Positions 49,821-57,682 of a stretch of 64,000 nucleotides of DNA are shown here, piece by piece. A model generated the notes under the pieces. The model ran no database searches and was not told the DNA's origin. It was given only the letters and a program-made list of their open reading frames with translations. Source of the stretch: Streptomyces virginiae (GTDB taxonomy: Bacteria; Actinomycetota; Actinomycetes; Streptomycetales; Streptomycetaceae); NCBI RefSeq assembly GCF_000720455.1, contig NZ_JOAK01000001.1, forward strand, positions 186,001-250,000, in the 5' to 3' direction. A program made the translations under genes and the position numbers. The number at the start of each line of letters is the position of its first letter. The stretch's first letter is position 1.

Positions 49821-50741
49821 TTACCGGTCCGTTCCCCTCTCGCTACCGGTCGCCACGGCGGTGCGGGAAGGGCCGCCGCGGCGTCGTTCCCGGTCCGGCT
49901 CCACGGCGGCGGCGATGCGCGATCCCCGCGCGCCGACCAGCACGTCCGTCCGCGTGGCGCCGCACTCGTAGCCGACCAGGTCCAGCAGGGCCCGTACGGT
50001 CGCGCGGATCCCGGCCCGTTCCGCCTCGGGCAGCGGTGGCGCGTTGTCCTCGGGAGTGATCCCCGCGACCAGGTGCATGCCGTCGACGGTGAGGGTCTCG
50101 ACGTGGAACTTCGCCCCCGTCAGGAGTTCCTCGACGAGGTAGGGGGCGCGGTGGCGCGCGCTCAGGGCCTGCTCGGCCCACCGGTCGAGTCCGGGCCGGT
50201 CGTGCACCGGTACGGTCCACCAGCAGCCGGACTCGTCGGCGGACTTGATGACCACGGGCAGTGGGAAGTCCTCGGCGAGCGCGCGGGCCTCGGCCACGGT
50301 CCGCGCTTCCTCGGCGCGTACGGCCGAGGTCCGGCTCTGGTTCAGGACGCGCCGTACCGCGACCGCGTCCGGCAGCCCGCCCGCGGGAGTCGGGCGGGAC
50401 GCGGCGAGGTCCGCCAGCACGTCCTCGGCGGCCGCCGCCGCACCGCTGGCGAGGCCCTTTGCGAGATCGCTCGCGAGGTACAGGACGTGGCCGATCCCGT
50501 GCCGCAGGACCGTGTCGGCCAGCAGGGCCCGCAGCGCGGTGGCGTCGTCGAAGTCCGCCCGCAGGATCCGCTGCGGCGGCAGCTCGATGGGGAAAGGGGC
50601 GTCCGGGGGCCGTGCCGCCGCGTCCGACACGACCCAGACGTCCAGGCCCGCCACGAACGCGGCGTGCAGGAGCCCCGGCCCGGGCCTGACCAGAACCACG
50701 CGCTCGGCGGCCTGTCTGATGATCACAGTCTTCTCCTCCAT
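49821..50741 (-). CDS. ATP-grasp family ligase
   Basis: 306 aa from ATG 50741 (MEEKTVIIRQAAERVVLVRPG). An N-terminal Rossmann-like part, then the ATP-grasp core: RVLNQSRTSAVRA, the nucleotide lysine in PLPVVIKSADESG (about 165), the hinge YLVEELLTGAKFHVETLTV (about 215-233), and GYECGATRTDVLV. Such enzymes form amide bonds from a carboxyl-phosphate, for example dipeptide ligases. The metal-binding C-terminus is short (the last 40 residues are Arg/Gly-rich), so the fold may be truncated. Substrate unknown. Confidence 0.72.
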   Translation of the reverse strand: MEEKTVIIRQAAERVVLVRPGPGLLHAAFVAGLDVWVVSDAAARPPDAPFPIELPPQRILRADFDDATALRALLADTVLRHGIGHVLYLASDLAKGLASGAAAAAEDVLADLAASRPTPAGGLPDAVAVRRVLNQSRTSAVRAEEARTVAEARALAEDFPLPVVIKSADESGCWWTVPVHDRPGLDRWAEQALSARHRAPYLVEELLTGAKFHVETLTVDGMHLVAGITPEDNAPPLPEAERAGIRATVRALLDLVGYECGATRTDVLVGARGSRIAAAVEPDRERRRGGPSRTAVATGSERGTDR

Positions 50742-50909
50742 CGTGTCCCACGATGCTCGGGCCAGGTCTTCCCGGTCGCTTCCCGGCGCGTTCCCGCGAC
50801 CCGCGGGTCCCCCGGACGGCCCCGTCACTGGGCCGCCCGCCGCCCGGTGGCGGACAGTGGGGGAAGGGCATCGACACCAGGGGGGACCCTCAGGCGGAGG
50901 CGTACAGAC

Positions 50910-51434
50910 ATGGGAATCTTCGACTTCCTCAAGTCCGACAAGAAGAAGGCGCAGGAACAGGTGCCGCAGCGGGCGGACGAGGGGGCGGGCCCTTCCAGGA
51001 GTGCCGCGGCCGACGCCGCCTCGGCGACCAGGGCCGCCGCCGAGCGCATGGCGGCCGCCGCGCCGCCCAGGCCCGCACCCGCACCCGCGACCCCGACTCC
51101 CGGCTCCGCGGCGCACAAGGCCGTGCCCGCGGCGCCCAGGCCCACCGCGATGCCGAAGCCCGCGCGGCCGTCCACGCCGCCGGGGGCGGCGCACACGCCG
51201 ACGCCCCACTCGGCCGCGCACAAGGCGGTGCCCGCGGCGCCCGTGGGCAAGCCGAAGCCCGCCGCGGAGAGGCGCACCTACACCGTCAGGCAGGGCGACA
51301 CGCTCGCCGCGATCGCCGGCCGCGAGCTCGGCAACGAGGCACGCTGGCGCGAGCTCTACGCCATGAACAGGGGCGTCATCGGCGCCAACCCCGACCTCGT
51401 GCCGCCGGGTGCGGTCCTGACCCTGCCGGCCTGA
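50910..51434 (+). CDS. Cytoplasmic-looking LysM-domain protein
   Basis: 174 aa from ATG 50910, with GGCGGAGG upstream. The N-terminus MGIFDFLKSDKKKAQEQ is charged and not a signal peptide. A Pro/Ala linker contains two copies of SAAHKAVPAAP, and one LysM domain ends the protein (about 122-173, TYTVRQGDTLAAIAG to VPPGAVLTLP). LysM usually binds peptidoglycan outside the membrane; the lack of an export signal is unusual but is known for Streptomyces relatives of this gene. It stands at the return to core gene order. Confidence 0.85.
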   Translation: MGIFDFLKSDKKKAQEQVPQRADEGAGPSRSAAADAASATRAAAERMAAAAPPRPAPAPATPTPGSAAHKAVPAAPRPTAMPKPARPSTPPGAAHTPTPHSAAHKAVPAAPVGKPKPAAERRTYTVRQGDTLAAIAGRELGNEARWRELYAMNRGVIGANPDLVPPGAVLTLPA

Positions 51435-51449
51435 CCCGCACGCGGACGC

Positions 51450-51488
51450 GGAAGGGCCCGCACCCCCTGAGGGGGTGCGGGCCCTTCC
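51450..51488. terminator. 18-bp terminator after the LysM gene
   Basis: Perfect stem 51450-51467 / 51471-51488 with a TGA loop; convergent with the next gene. Confidence 0.93.
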
Positions 51489-51527
51489 CCGTGCTGTGGA
51501 ACGTCCCGGTGGCCGCCCAGTCGCCGT

Positions 51528-52226
51528 CTAGTGACCGGAGCCCGCCTCCGGTCCCGAAGAACCGGCCTCGCGCTCCTTCTCCGCCAGCTCGTCGTCGAAG
51601 CTCGCCGGTGCGGCGTCGCGGTCCGACAGCTCGGTCGCCGCCGGCGGCTCGACGAGCCAGTCCGGGTTGGACTGCTGGTCCCACCACCGCCACGCCAGGT
51701 AGGCGCCGGCCGCGAGCAGGCCCACCAGGGCGGCCCCGCGCAGGACCCGGCCGCGGCGCTGCGCCCGCTCGTGCTTGCGCACGAGCTTCTGCACTTCCTT
51801 CGCCGTCACCTGCCCGCGCAGCGCCGCCAGTGCCGCGGCCGACCGCGCCGCGGCCTCCTCGGCCACGGGGGAGGCGGCCGCGAGGGCGCTCTCGATCTTC
51901 GGCTGTGTGTAGTCGGCCGCCTGACGGGCCGCCAGACGCGTCTGGTGGACCGCCTTGGTCGCAGCCCTGTCAACGGGTGGCGGCACGTGCGCCCGCGCCG
52001 CCTTCAGGCGCGGTTGCAGATGGCAGTCGTAGGTCATCCGGGCTTGGCGCGCGGCGCCGGTGGCAGCCTGGGACACCATCGGCGACAGCCGTTCATTGGC
52101 CTCGTGTGCGTAGTGCGCCGCAGCGTCCCTGGCGGATTCCGCGTACGGCGCCACCATTTCAGCCGCGTACCGCACGCTCTCCCTGGCGCTCTCGGCTGCC
52201 AGGCGCGCGCTGTCCTTGCCGGTCAC
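51528..52226 (-). CDS. DUF5324-type apolipoprotein-like membrane protein
   Basis: 232 aa from GTG 52226 (VTGKDSARLAAESARES), behind GAGGAGGAGGA; a GTG at 52253 adds 9 residues. The first 160 residues are Ala-rich 11-residue-type amphipathic helices, then a membrane helix (VLRGAALVGLLAAGAYLAW) and an acidic tail. Similar Streptomyces proteins occur beside the cyclophilin gene. Function unknown; the helical arms resemble lipid- or envelope-associated proteins. Confidence 0.8.
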   Translation of the reverse strand: MTGKDSARLAAESARESVRYAAEMVAPYAESARDAAAHYAHEANERLSPMVSQAATGAARQARMTYDCHLQPRLKAARAHVPPPVDRAATKAVHQTRLAARQAADYTQPKIESALAAASPVAEEAAARSAAALAALRGQVTAKEVQKLVRKHERAQRRGRVLRGAALVGLLAAGAYLAWRWWDQQSNPDWLVEPPAATELSDRDAAPASFDDELAEKEREAGSSGPEAGSGH

Positions 52227-52400
52227 GGGATCCTCCTCCTCGGTGGCGGACACAGTTCACCTTTCCACCCTTTGTCGGATCATGCCTGCCATAGCGACGA
52301 CAGGCATGCGTGACAGGGCATACGGGTGGAGGATTTCAGTGCCGCGGAGCGCTCCGTGCGACCATCTGGACCGACAGTGATGACTATGGAAGGCAGATCC

Positions 52401-52928
52401 GTGGCCGAGAAGCTCTACGCCACCCTGAAGACCACCCACGGCGACATCGAGATCGAGCTGCTGGAGAACTTCGCTCCGAAGACCGTCCGGAACTTCGTCG
52501 AGCTCGCCACGGGCGCCCGCGAGTGGACCCGTCCCACGGACGGCCAGAAGACCACGGACCCCCTCTACGACGGCACCGTCTTCCACCGCGTCATCAGCGG
52601 CTTCATGATCCAGGGCGGTGACCCGCTCGGCAACGGCACCGGCGGTCCCGGCTACGCGTTCGCGGACGAGTTCCACCCCGACCTGGCCTTCACCAAGCCG
52701 TACCTGCTCGCCATGGCCAACGCCGGCCCGGGCACCAACGGCTCGCAGTTCTTCATCACCGTCGCCCCCACCGCCTGGCTGACGCGCAAGCACACCATCT
52801 TCGGCGAGGTCAACGACCCCGCGAGCCAGAAGGTCGTGGACGCCATCGCCGCCAGCGCCACCAACTCGCGCACCGAGCGGCCGCTGGAGGACGTGATCAT
52901 CAAGTCCGTCGTCGTCGAGAAGCGCTGA
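52401..52928 (+). CDS. ppiA: Peptidyl-prolyl cis-trans isomerase, cyclophilin type
   Basis: 175 aa from GTG 52401 (VAEKLYATLKTTHGDIEIEL). Active-site residues are seen in FHRVISGFMIQGGDP, MANAGPGTNGSQFFIT and LTRKHTIFGEV (Leu rather than Trp at the cyclosporin-contact position in this last stretch). No signal peptide, so it is cytoplasmic. It assists proline isomerisation in folding. Confidence 0.95.
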   Translation: MAEKLYATLKTTHGDIEIELLENFAPKTVRNFVELATGAREWTRPTDGQKTTDPLYDGTVFHRVISGFMIQGGDPLGNGTGGPGYAFADEFHPDLAFTKPYLLAMANAGPGTNGSQFFITVAPTAWLTRKHTIFGEVNDPASQKVVDAIAASATNSRTERPLEDVIIKSVVVEKR

Positions 52929-53108
52929 CGGACCGCCCCGCTCTCCGCCCAGCGCTCCGCCCGAGCCGCTCCGGGCCGTTCCCAGTCGCTCCGGGCCGCC
53001 CCGCTCCGCCCGGTCCGCCGCCGGGAACCTTTCCGCCCCGCCCGTCCGTACTGGATACGTACCGCACCGGCGGGGCGCACCCCCTGCCGCCGCCGACCGA
53101 GGGGACCG
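52929..53108 (+). repeat. GC-rich leader with a 20-bp-period repeat
   Basis: CGCTCCGGGCCG occurs at 52968-52979 and 52988-52999, with related CGCTCCGCCC copies around it. It precedes the rhomboid gene. No promoter was assigned. Confidence 0.45.
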
Positions 53109-53984
53109 ATGGACACCGACCGTCTGCCCGGCTGCTACCGCCACCCGGACCGCGACACGGGGATCACCTGCACGCGCTGCGAGCGCCCCATCTGCCCCGA
53201 GTGCATGATCAGCGCCTCGGTCGGCTTCCAGTGCCCCGAGTGCGTCCGCGGGGGCTCCGGGACCGGGCACCGCCCCACCGCCAACGCGGCGCGCACCATC
53301 GCGGGCGGAGTGGTCGCCGAGGATCCCCAGCTGGTCACCAAGATCCTCATCGGGATCAACGTCGCGGTCTTCTTCGCCGGCCTGCTGGCCCCGGGGCTGG
53401 TGGTGCAGCTGGGGCTGCTCGGCCGCTACGTCGAGTACTTCGGCGGCCCCGTCCAGGGCGTCTCCACGGGCGAGTACCACCGGCTGCTGACCTCGGTGTT
53501 CCTGCACGTCGAGTGGTGGCACATCATCAGCAACATGATCGCGCTGTGGGTCATCGGCGGCCCGCTGGAAGCGGCCCTCGGCCGGACCCGCTACCTCGCC
53601 GTCTACCTGCTCTCGGGCCTGGGCGCGAGCGCTCTCGTCTATCTCCTGAGCGCGCCGGACGCCCCGACCGTCGGCGCGTCCGGAGCGATCTTCGGTCTGC
53701 TCGGCGCGACGGTGGTGCTGGCGAGGCGGCTGCGGTACGAGATGCGGCCGGTGATCATCATGGTCGTGCTGATGCTGGTGCTGACCTTCGTACCGTTCGG
53801 CGGCGCCGTGCGCGTGTCGTGGCAGGCCCACGTCGGCGGTCTGATCACCGGTGCGCTGGTCGGGCTGGGCATGCTCACGCCGACCGCCGCGAAGCATCGC
53901 GCACTCGTCCAGTGGGGCACCTGTGCGGTGGTGTTCCTGCTGGCAGCGGGGCTGATCATGCTCCGTACGGCGGAACTCACCTGA
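53109..53984 (+). CDS. Rhomboid-family intramembrane serine protease with zinc-ribbon N-terminus
   Basis: 291 aa from ATG 53109. An N-terminal B-box-like zinc ribbon (C-x2-C pairs in CTRCERPICPECM and CPECVRG, plus His) precedes six or seven membrane helices. The catalytic Ser is in GASGAIFG (about residue 191), the His in QAHVGGLITGAL (about 240), and HIISNM gives the oxyanion-hole region. It cleaves membrane proteins within the bilayer; targets are unknown in actinobacteria. Confidence 0.94.
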   Translation: MDTDRLPGCYRHPDRDTGITCTRCERPICPECMISASVGFQCPECVRGGSGTGHRPTANAARTIAGGVVAEDPQLVTKILIGINVAVFFAGLLAPGLVVQLGLLGRYVEYFGGPVQGVSTGEYHRLLTSVFLHVEWWHIISNMIALWVIGGPLEAALGRTRYLAVYLLSGLGASALVYLLSAPDAPTVGASGAIFGLLGATVVLARRLRYEMRPVIIMVVLMLVLTFVPFGGAVRVSWQAHVGGLITGALVGLGMLTPTAAKHRALVQWGTCAVVFLLAAGLIMLRTAELT

Positions 53985-53999
53985 TCACACCGGCGTCAA

Positions 54000-54063
54000 C
54001 TCTCCACAGAGTTATCCACAGATCTTCTGTCTTTTCCTCAGGTGTGGATGACGCTGTGGATAA
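54000..54063. promoter_or_regulatory. Cluster of four DnaA boxes outside oriC
   Basis: CTCTCCACA (54000-54008, +), TTATCCACA (54012-54020, +), complement of TCATCCACA (54043-54051, -) and complement of TTATCCACA (54055-54063, -). Two boxes point inward from each side, giving near dyad symmetry. The two TTATCCACA copies are perfect. It lies about 39 kb from oriC. S. coelicolor has known extra-oriC DnaA box clusters that restrain initiation. Confidence 0.9.
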
Positions 54064-54099
54064 CTCATGGGGAGAGCTTCCGTCAGGGACTGCGGCGTG

Positions 54100-54354
54100 C
54101 TACTTCCACTGCGTGGAAACGCCGAATCCCGCCGCGATGAAGCCGAAGCCGACCACGATGTTCCAGTTGCCCAGGGCCTCGATCGGCAGCTGGGTCTCGG
54201 TCACGTAGAAGACGACGATCCACGCGAGACCGATCAGGAAGAACGCCAGCATGACCGGGGCGACCCAGCTGCGGTTGGTCAGCCGGATGTTCTGCGGCTG
54301 CCGCGTGGGCGGCGGCGTGTAGTCGTCCTTCTTGCGGATACGTGACTTCGGCAC
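54100..54354 (-). CDS. crgA: Cell-division inhibitor CrgA
   Basis: 84 aa from ATG 54354. A basic N-terminus ([16 protein letters not shown]) is followed by two membrane helices ([22 protein letters not shown] and [20 protein letters not shown]). CrgA controls FtsZ-ring formation and septation in actinomycetes; the length is normal. It is transcribed towards the DnaA box cluster. Confidence 0.96.
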   Translation of the reverse strand: MPKSRIRKKDDYTPPPTRQPQNIRLTNRSWVAPVMLAFFLIGLAWIVVFYVTETQLPIEALGNWNIVVGFGFIAAGFGVSTQWK

Positions 54355-54445
54355 GAGGGGCTCTCCTGTCGATGCGCTGGGGACCTTGCCTGCCCCGGGC
54401 GTCCGTTAGCGTAGTGGACCTGTGGCGTTGAAGGAGAAGGGTACG

Positions 54446-55219
54446 TTGAGCAATTCAGACGACTCCTCCGCGGGTCCCCGTCGCCGGGCCAGGCCGGTCC
54501 GGTTGCTGACGGCCGCCGTCTTCGCCCTCGCCGGGCTGCTCTTCGTCACCAGTTTCAACACTTCCAAGGGTACGAACATCCGGACGGACGCCTCCCTCCT
54601 CAAGCTGTCGGACCTGATCAAGGAACGCAGCCAGGACAACGCCGAGCTGGAGGAGAGCACCGCGGTGGCCCGCGGCCGCGTGGACGCCCTCGCCGACCGC
54701 GACGACGGCAGCACCGGGGCGGAGGACGCGAAGCTGGCCGCCCTGCGCGCCGCCTCCGGTACCGAGGAGCTCTCCGGCAAGGGCCTGACCGTCACCCTCA
54801 ACGACGCCCCGCCGAACGCCACCGCCCGCATCCCCAACGTGCCCGAGCCGCAGCCCAACGACCTCGTGATCCACCAGCAGGACCTCCAGGCCGTGGTGAA
54901 CGCCCTGTGGCAGGGCGGCGCCGAGGGCATCCAGGTCATGGACCAGCGGCTCATCTCCACCAGCGCGGTGCGCTGCGTGGGCAACACCCTGATCCTCCAG
55001 GGCCGGGTCTACTCCCCCCCGTACAAGATCTCGGCGGTCGGCGACCCCGCCGCGCTGAGGAAGGCCCTCGCCGCCTCGCCCGCCCTGCAGAACTACCAGC
55101 TGTACGTGAACGCCTACGGCCTGGGCTGGAAAGTGGACGAGCACAAGGCGCTGACACTTCCCGCCTACTCCGGCACAGTGGACCTCCACTATGCGAAGCC
55201 GGTGGCCACCACCCCGTGA
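54446..55219 (+). CDS. DUF881 family membrane-anchored protein
   Basis: 257 aa from TTG 54446 (MSNSDDSSAGPRRRARP), with GGAGAAGG directly upstream; the GTG at 54422 overlaps that site. One N-terminal membrane helix (LLTAAVFALAGLLFVTSF), a coiled coil (about 50-95), then the DUF881 domain with the typical LQAVVNALWQGGAEGIQVMDQR. It is an extracytoplasmic anchored protein of unknown function, usual next to crgA and sortases in actinomycetes. Confidence 0.9.
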   Translation: MSNSDDSSAGPRRRARPVRLLTAAVFALAGLLFVTSFNTSKGTNIRTDASLLKLSDLIKERSQDNAELEESTAVARGRVDALADRDDGSTGAEDAKLAALRAASGTEELSGKGLTVTLNDAPPNATARIPNVPEPQPNDLVIHQQDLQAVVNALWQGGAEGIQVMDQRLISTSAVRCVGNTLILQGRVYSPPYKISAVGDPAALRKALAASPALQNYQLYVNAYGLGWKVDEHKALTLPAYSGTVDLHYAKPVATTP

Positions 55220-55949
55220 CCGGGTCCGTCCCGACGTCGTACTGCGCCTGGCGGTGCGGACGGTCAGCGAGGTGTGCCTGACGGCCGGCACGCTGATCGT
55301 GCTCTTCGTCGCCTACGTCCTGCTGTGGACCGGGGTCAAGGCGGACCGGGCCGCGGACGGCGAGATGGCCCGGCTGCGTGACAGCTGGGCGGCCGCCGCG
55401 CCACAGGCGGCCCCGGCCGCCGCCCCCGGGGCCGCCGCGCCGCCGCCCGCGTCCGCCGCCCCGCGGGAACCGCGGTACGCCCCCGGCCGGGCCTTCGCCG
55501 AGATGTACGTCCCGCGCTTCGGCCCGGACTGGGTCCGGCCCGTCCTGGAGGGCACGGACGCCGAGCTGCTGAAGAAGGGCCTGGGCCACTACGCCTCCAC
55601 CGCCCGCCTCGGGGCCGTCGGGAACTTCTCCGTGGCCGGCCACCGCCGCACCCACGGAGATCCCTTCAAGGACTTCCCGAAGCTGCGCCCGGGGGACGAG
55701 GTGATCCTCAAGGACGCGGCCACCTGGTACACGTACACGATCCGCGGCGGGCCACTGCGCACCCTGCCCACCGACGTCGGGGTGGTCGACCCGGTCCCGC
55801 GGAAGTCGCCCTTCACCGCACCGGGCCGGTACCTGACGCTGACCACCTGCGACCCGGAATGGGGGCACAGCCACCGGCTGGTGGTGTGGGGGGAACTGAC
55901 CGGGACGCGCGCCGGCGGACAGGGCCGACCGGGGGGTTCGTCCAGGTGA
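55191..55949 (+). CDS. Class E sortase (first of three)
   Basis: 252 aa if started at ATG 55191, which overlaps the DUF881 gene by 29 bases; no ribosome site is visible, so translation may be coupled. One N-terminal membrane helix, a Pro/Ala spacer, then the sortase domain with His in VAGHRRTHGDPF, Cys in TLTTCDPEWG and Arg in HRLVVWGEL. Class E sortases join LAxTG-type proteins, such as chaplins in Streptomyces, to the wall. Confidence 0.88.
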   Translation: MRSRWPPPRDRVRPDVVLRLAVRTVSEVCLTAGTLIVLFVAYVLLWTGVKADRAADGEMARLRDSWAAAAPQAAPAAAPGAAAPPPASAAPREPRYAPGRAFAEMYVPRFGPDWVRPVLEGTDAELLKKGLGHYASTARLGAVGNFSVAGHRRTHGDPFKDFPKLRPGDEVILKDAATWYTYTIRGGPLRTLPTDVGVVDPVPRKSPFTAPGRYLTLTTCDPEWGHSHRLVVWGELTGTRAGGQGRPGGSSR

Positions 55950-56038
55950 CCCCCTCCGCCGGGCCGCTGGCTTTAGTCTGTTCGCGTACCGCCCCCGCGG
56001 TGCGGTGAACGAATGTGGACGAAAAGGAATCAGGCGGC

Positions 56039-56215
56039 ATGTACGGCTGGATCTGGCGGCATCTGCCGGGCAACGCGTGGGTACGCGCGCTGATCTCTCT
56101 CGTACTGGTCCTCGCCGTGGTCTTCGTGCTGTTCCAGTACGTCTTCCCCTGGGCCGAGCCGCTCCTTCCGTTCAACGACGTGACGGTGGACGAGGGATCG
56201 GGAGCCACTCCGTGA
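56039..56215 (+). CDS. Small single-span membrane protein
   Basis: 58 aa from ATG 56039 (MYGWIWRHLPGNAWVRA), behind AAAAGGAATCAGG. One helix (LISLVLVLAVVFVLFQYVF) is followed by an acidic tail. Its TGA overlaps the pabA GTG (GTGA at 56212-56215). A gene of this kind precedes pabA in other Streptomyces; function unknown. Confidence 0.85.
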   Translation: MYGWIWRHLPGNAWVRALISLVLVLAVVFVLFQYVFPWAEPLLPFNDVTVDEGSGATP

Positions 56216-56850
56216 GCGCACGCATTCTGGTGGTAGACAACTACGACAGCTTCGTCTTCAACCTGGTCCAGTACCTGTACCAGCTCGGAGCCGAGTGCGA
56301 GGTGCTGCGCAACGACGAGGTCGCCCTCGCCCACGCGCAGGACGGCTTCGACGGCGTACTGCTCTCCCCCGGTCCGGGCACTCCGGAGGAGGCGGGGGTC
56401 TGCGTCGACATGGTCCGGCACTGCGCCGACACCGGTGTCCCCGTCTTCGGCGTCTGCCTCGGCATGCAGTCGATGGCGGTCGCCTACGGAGGCGTCGTGG
56501 GCCGGGCGCCCGAGCTGCTGCACGGCAAGACCTCCCCCGTGGAGCACGAGGGCCTGGGCGTGTTCGAGGGACTGCCCTCGCCGTTCACCGCGACCCGGTA
56601 CCACTCCCTCGCGGCCGAGCCCGGGACCCTGCCCGACGTCCTGCAGGTCACGGCCCGGACCGAGGACGGGATCATCATGGGCCTGCGCCACCGGGAGCAC
56701 GACGTCGAAGGCGTGCAGTTCCACCCCGAGTCGGTCCTGACCGAATGGGGCCACCGGATGCTCGCGAACTGGCTGGTGCGCTGCGGTGACGCGGGCGCGG
56801 TGGAACGCTCGGTGGGGCTGGCCCCGGTGGTGGGCAAGGCCGTCGCGTGA
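56212..56850 (+). CDS. pabA: Glutamine amidotransferase of anthranilate/aminodeoxychorismate synthase
   Basis: 212 aa from GTG 56212. Class I amidotransferase triad: Cys in GVCLGMQ, and His/Glu in QFHPES; the oxyanion loop is SPGPGTPEEAG. It supplies ammonia to a chorismate-using partner that is not in this window, so PabA and TrpG cannot be separated; a dual-use protein is likely. It overlaps genes on both sides by 4 bases, locking it into the sortase operon. Confidence 0.92.
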   Translation: MSARILVVDNYDSFVFNLVQYLYQLGAECEVLRNDEVALAHAQDGFDGVLLSPGPGTPEEAGVCVDMVRHCADTGVPVFGVCLGMQSMAVAYGGVVGRAPELLHGKTSPVEHEGLGVFEGLPSPFTATRYHSLAAEPGTLPDVLQVTARTEDGIIMGLRHREHDVEGVQFHPESVLTEWGHRMLANWLVRCGDAGAVERSVGLAPVVGKAVA

Positions 56851-57668
56851 CGACGGTCGCGCCGTCCGCGCCCACCGAGGGCCGGGCCGCGCGACGCAGG
56901 GCAGCTCAGGAGGCCGCGAAACGGGCCGCCAGGAACACCCGGAGGCGGGGCGGGCGGCGGCGCAAGCGGCCGGCGTCCGGCGGCCCGGCGGTCATCGCGA
57001 GCCGGCTGGGCGGGGAACTCTTCATCACGGTGGGCCTGGTGATGCTGCTGTTCGTCGCCTACCAGCTCTGGTACACGAACCTGCTGGCCGAGCGGACGGC
57101 GAACGGCGCCGCAGGCTCCCTGCGGCAGACCTGGGAGCGGCCGCCGGACGGTGGCGCCGCGGCACCGCCCGTGACGGCCTTCGAGCCGGGCCAGGGCTTC
57201 GCCATCCTCCACATCCCCAAGCTGGACGTGAAGGTCCCCGTCGCCGAGGGAATCAGCAAGCCGAAGGTGCTGGACAAGGGCATGGTCGGGCACTACGGCG
57301 AGGGCGCGCTGAAGACCGCGATGCCGGCCGACGAGCAGGGCAACTTCGCGGTGGCCGGACACCGCAACACCCACGGAGAGCCGTTCCGCTACATCAACCG
57401 GCTCGTCCCCGGGGATCCCGTCGTGGTCGAGACCCGGGACGCCTACTACACCTACGAGACGACCTCGTCGCTGGCGCAGACGCCGCCGACGAACGTCGGG
57501 GTGATCAAGCCCGTGCCGGAGGGGTCGGGGTTCACTTACCCGGGCCGGTACATCACGCTGACCACCTGCACCCCTGAGTTCACCAGCACCTACCGGATGA
57601 TCGTATGGGGCAGGATGACCGAGGAACGCCCCCGCAGCCAGGGCCCGCCGCCCGCGCTGACCAGCTAA
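56847..57668 (+). CDS. Class E sortase (second)
   Basis: 273 aa from GTG 56847, overlapping pabA. A 50-residue basic N-terminal tail (AARRRAAQEAAKRAARN), one membrane helix (ELFITVGLVMLLFVAYQLW), then the sortase domain: His in VAGHRNTHGEPF, Cys in TLTTCTPEF, Arg in YRMIVWGRM. Length and motif order fit the housekeeping-type SrtE enzymes. Confidence 0.93.
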   Translation: MTTVAPSAPTEGRAARRRAAQEAAKRAARNTRRRGGRRRKRPASGGPAVIASRLGGELFITVGLVMLLFVAYQLWYTNLLAERTANGAAGSLRQTWERPPDGGAAAPPVTAFEPGQGFAILHIPKLDVKVPVAEGISKPKVLDKGMVGHYGEGALKTAMPADEQGNFAVAGHRNTHGEPFRYINRLVPGDPVVVETRDAYYTYETTSSLAQTPPTNVGVIKPVPEGSGFTYPGRYITLTTCTPEFTSTYRMIVWGRMTEERPRSQGPPPALTS

Positions 57669-57682
57669 GGACGAATCAAGCA

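Noticed and set aside
29134..50900. Attachment-site duplication of the tRNA-Ala 3' end marking an integrative element
   Set aside because: No second copy of the T-arm and acceptor sequence was seen at the right edge, and no integrase, relaxase or transposase gene is present.
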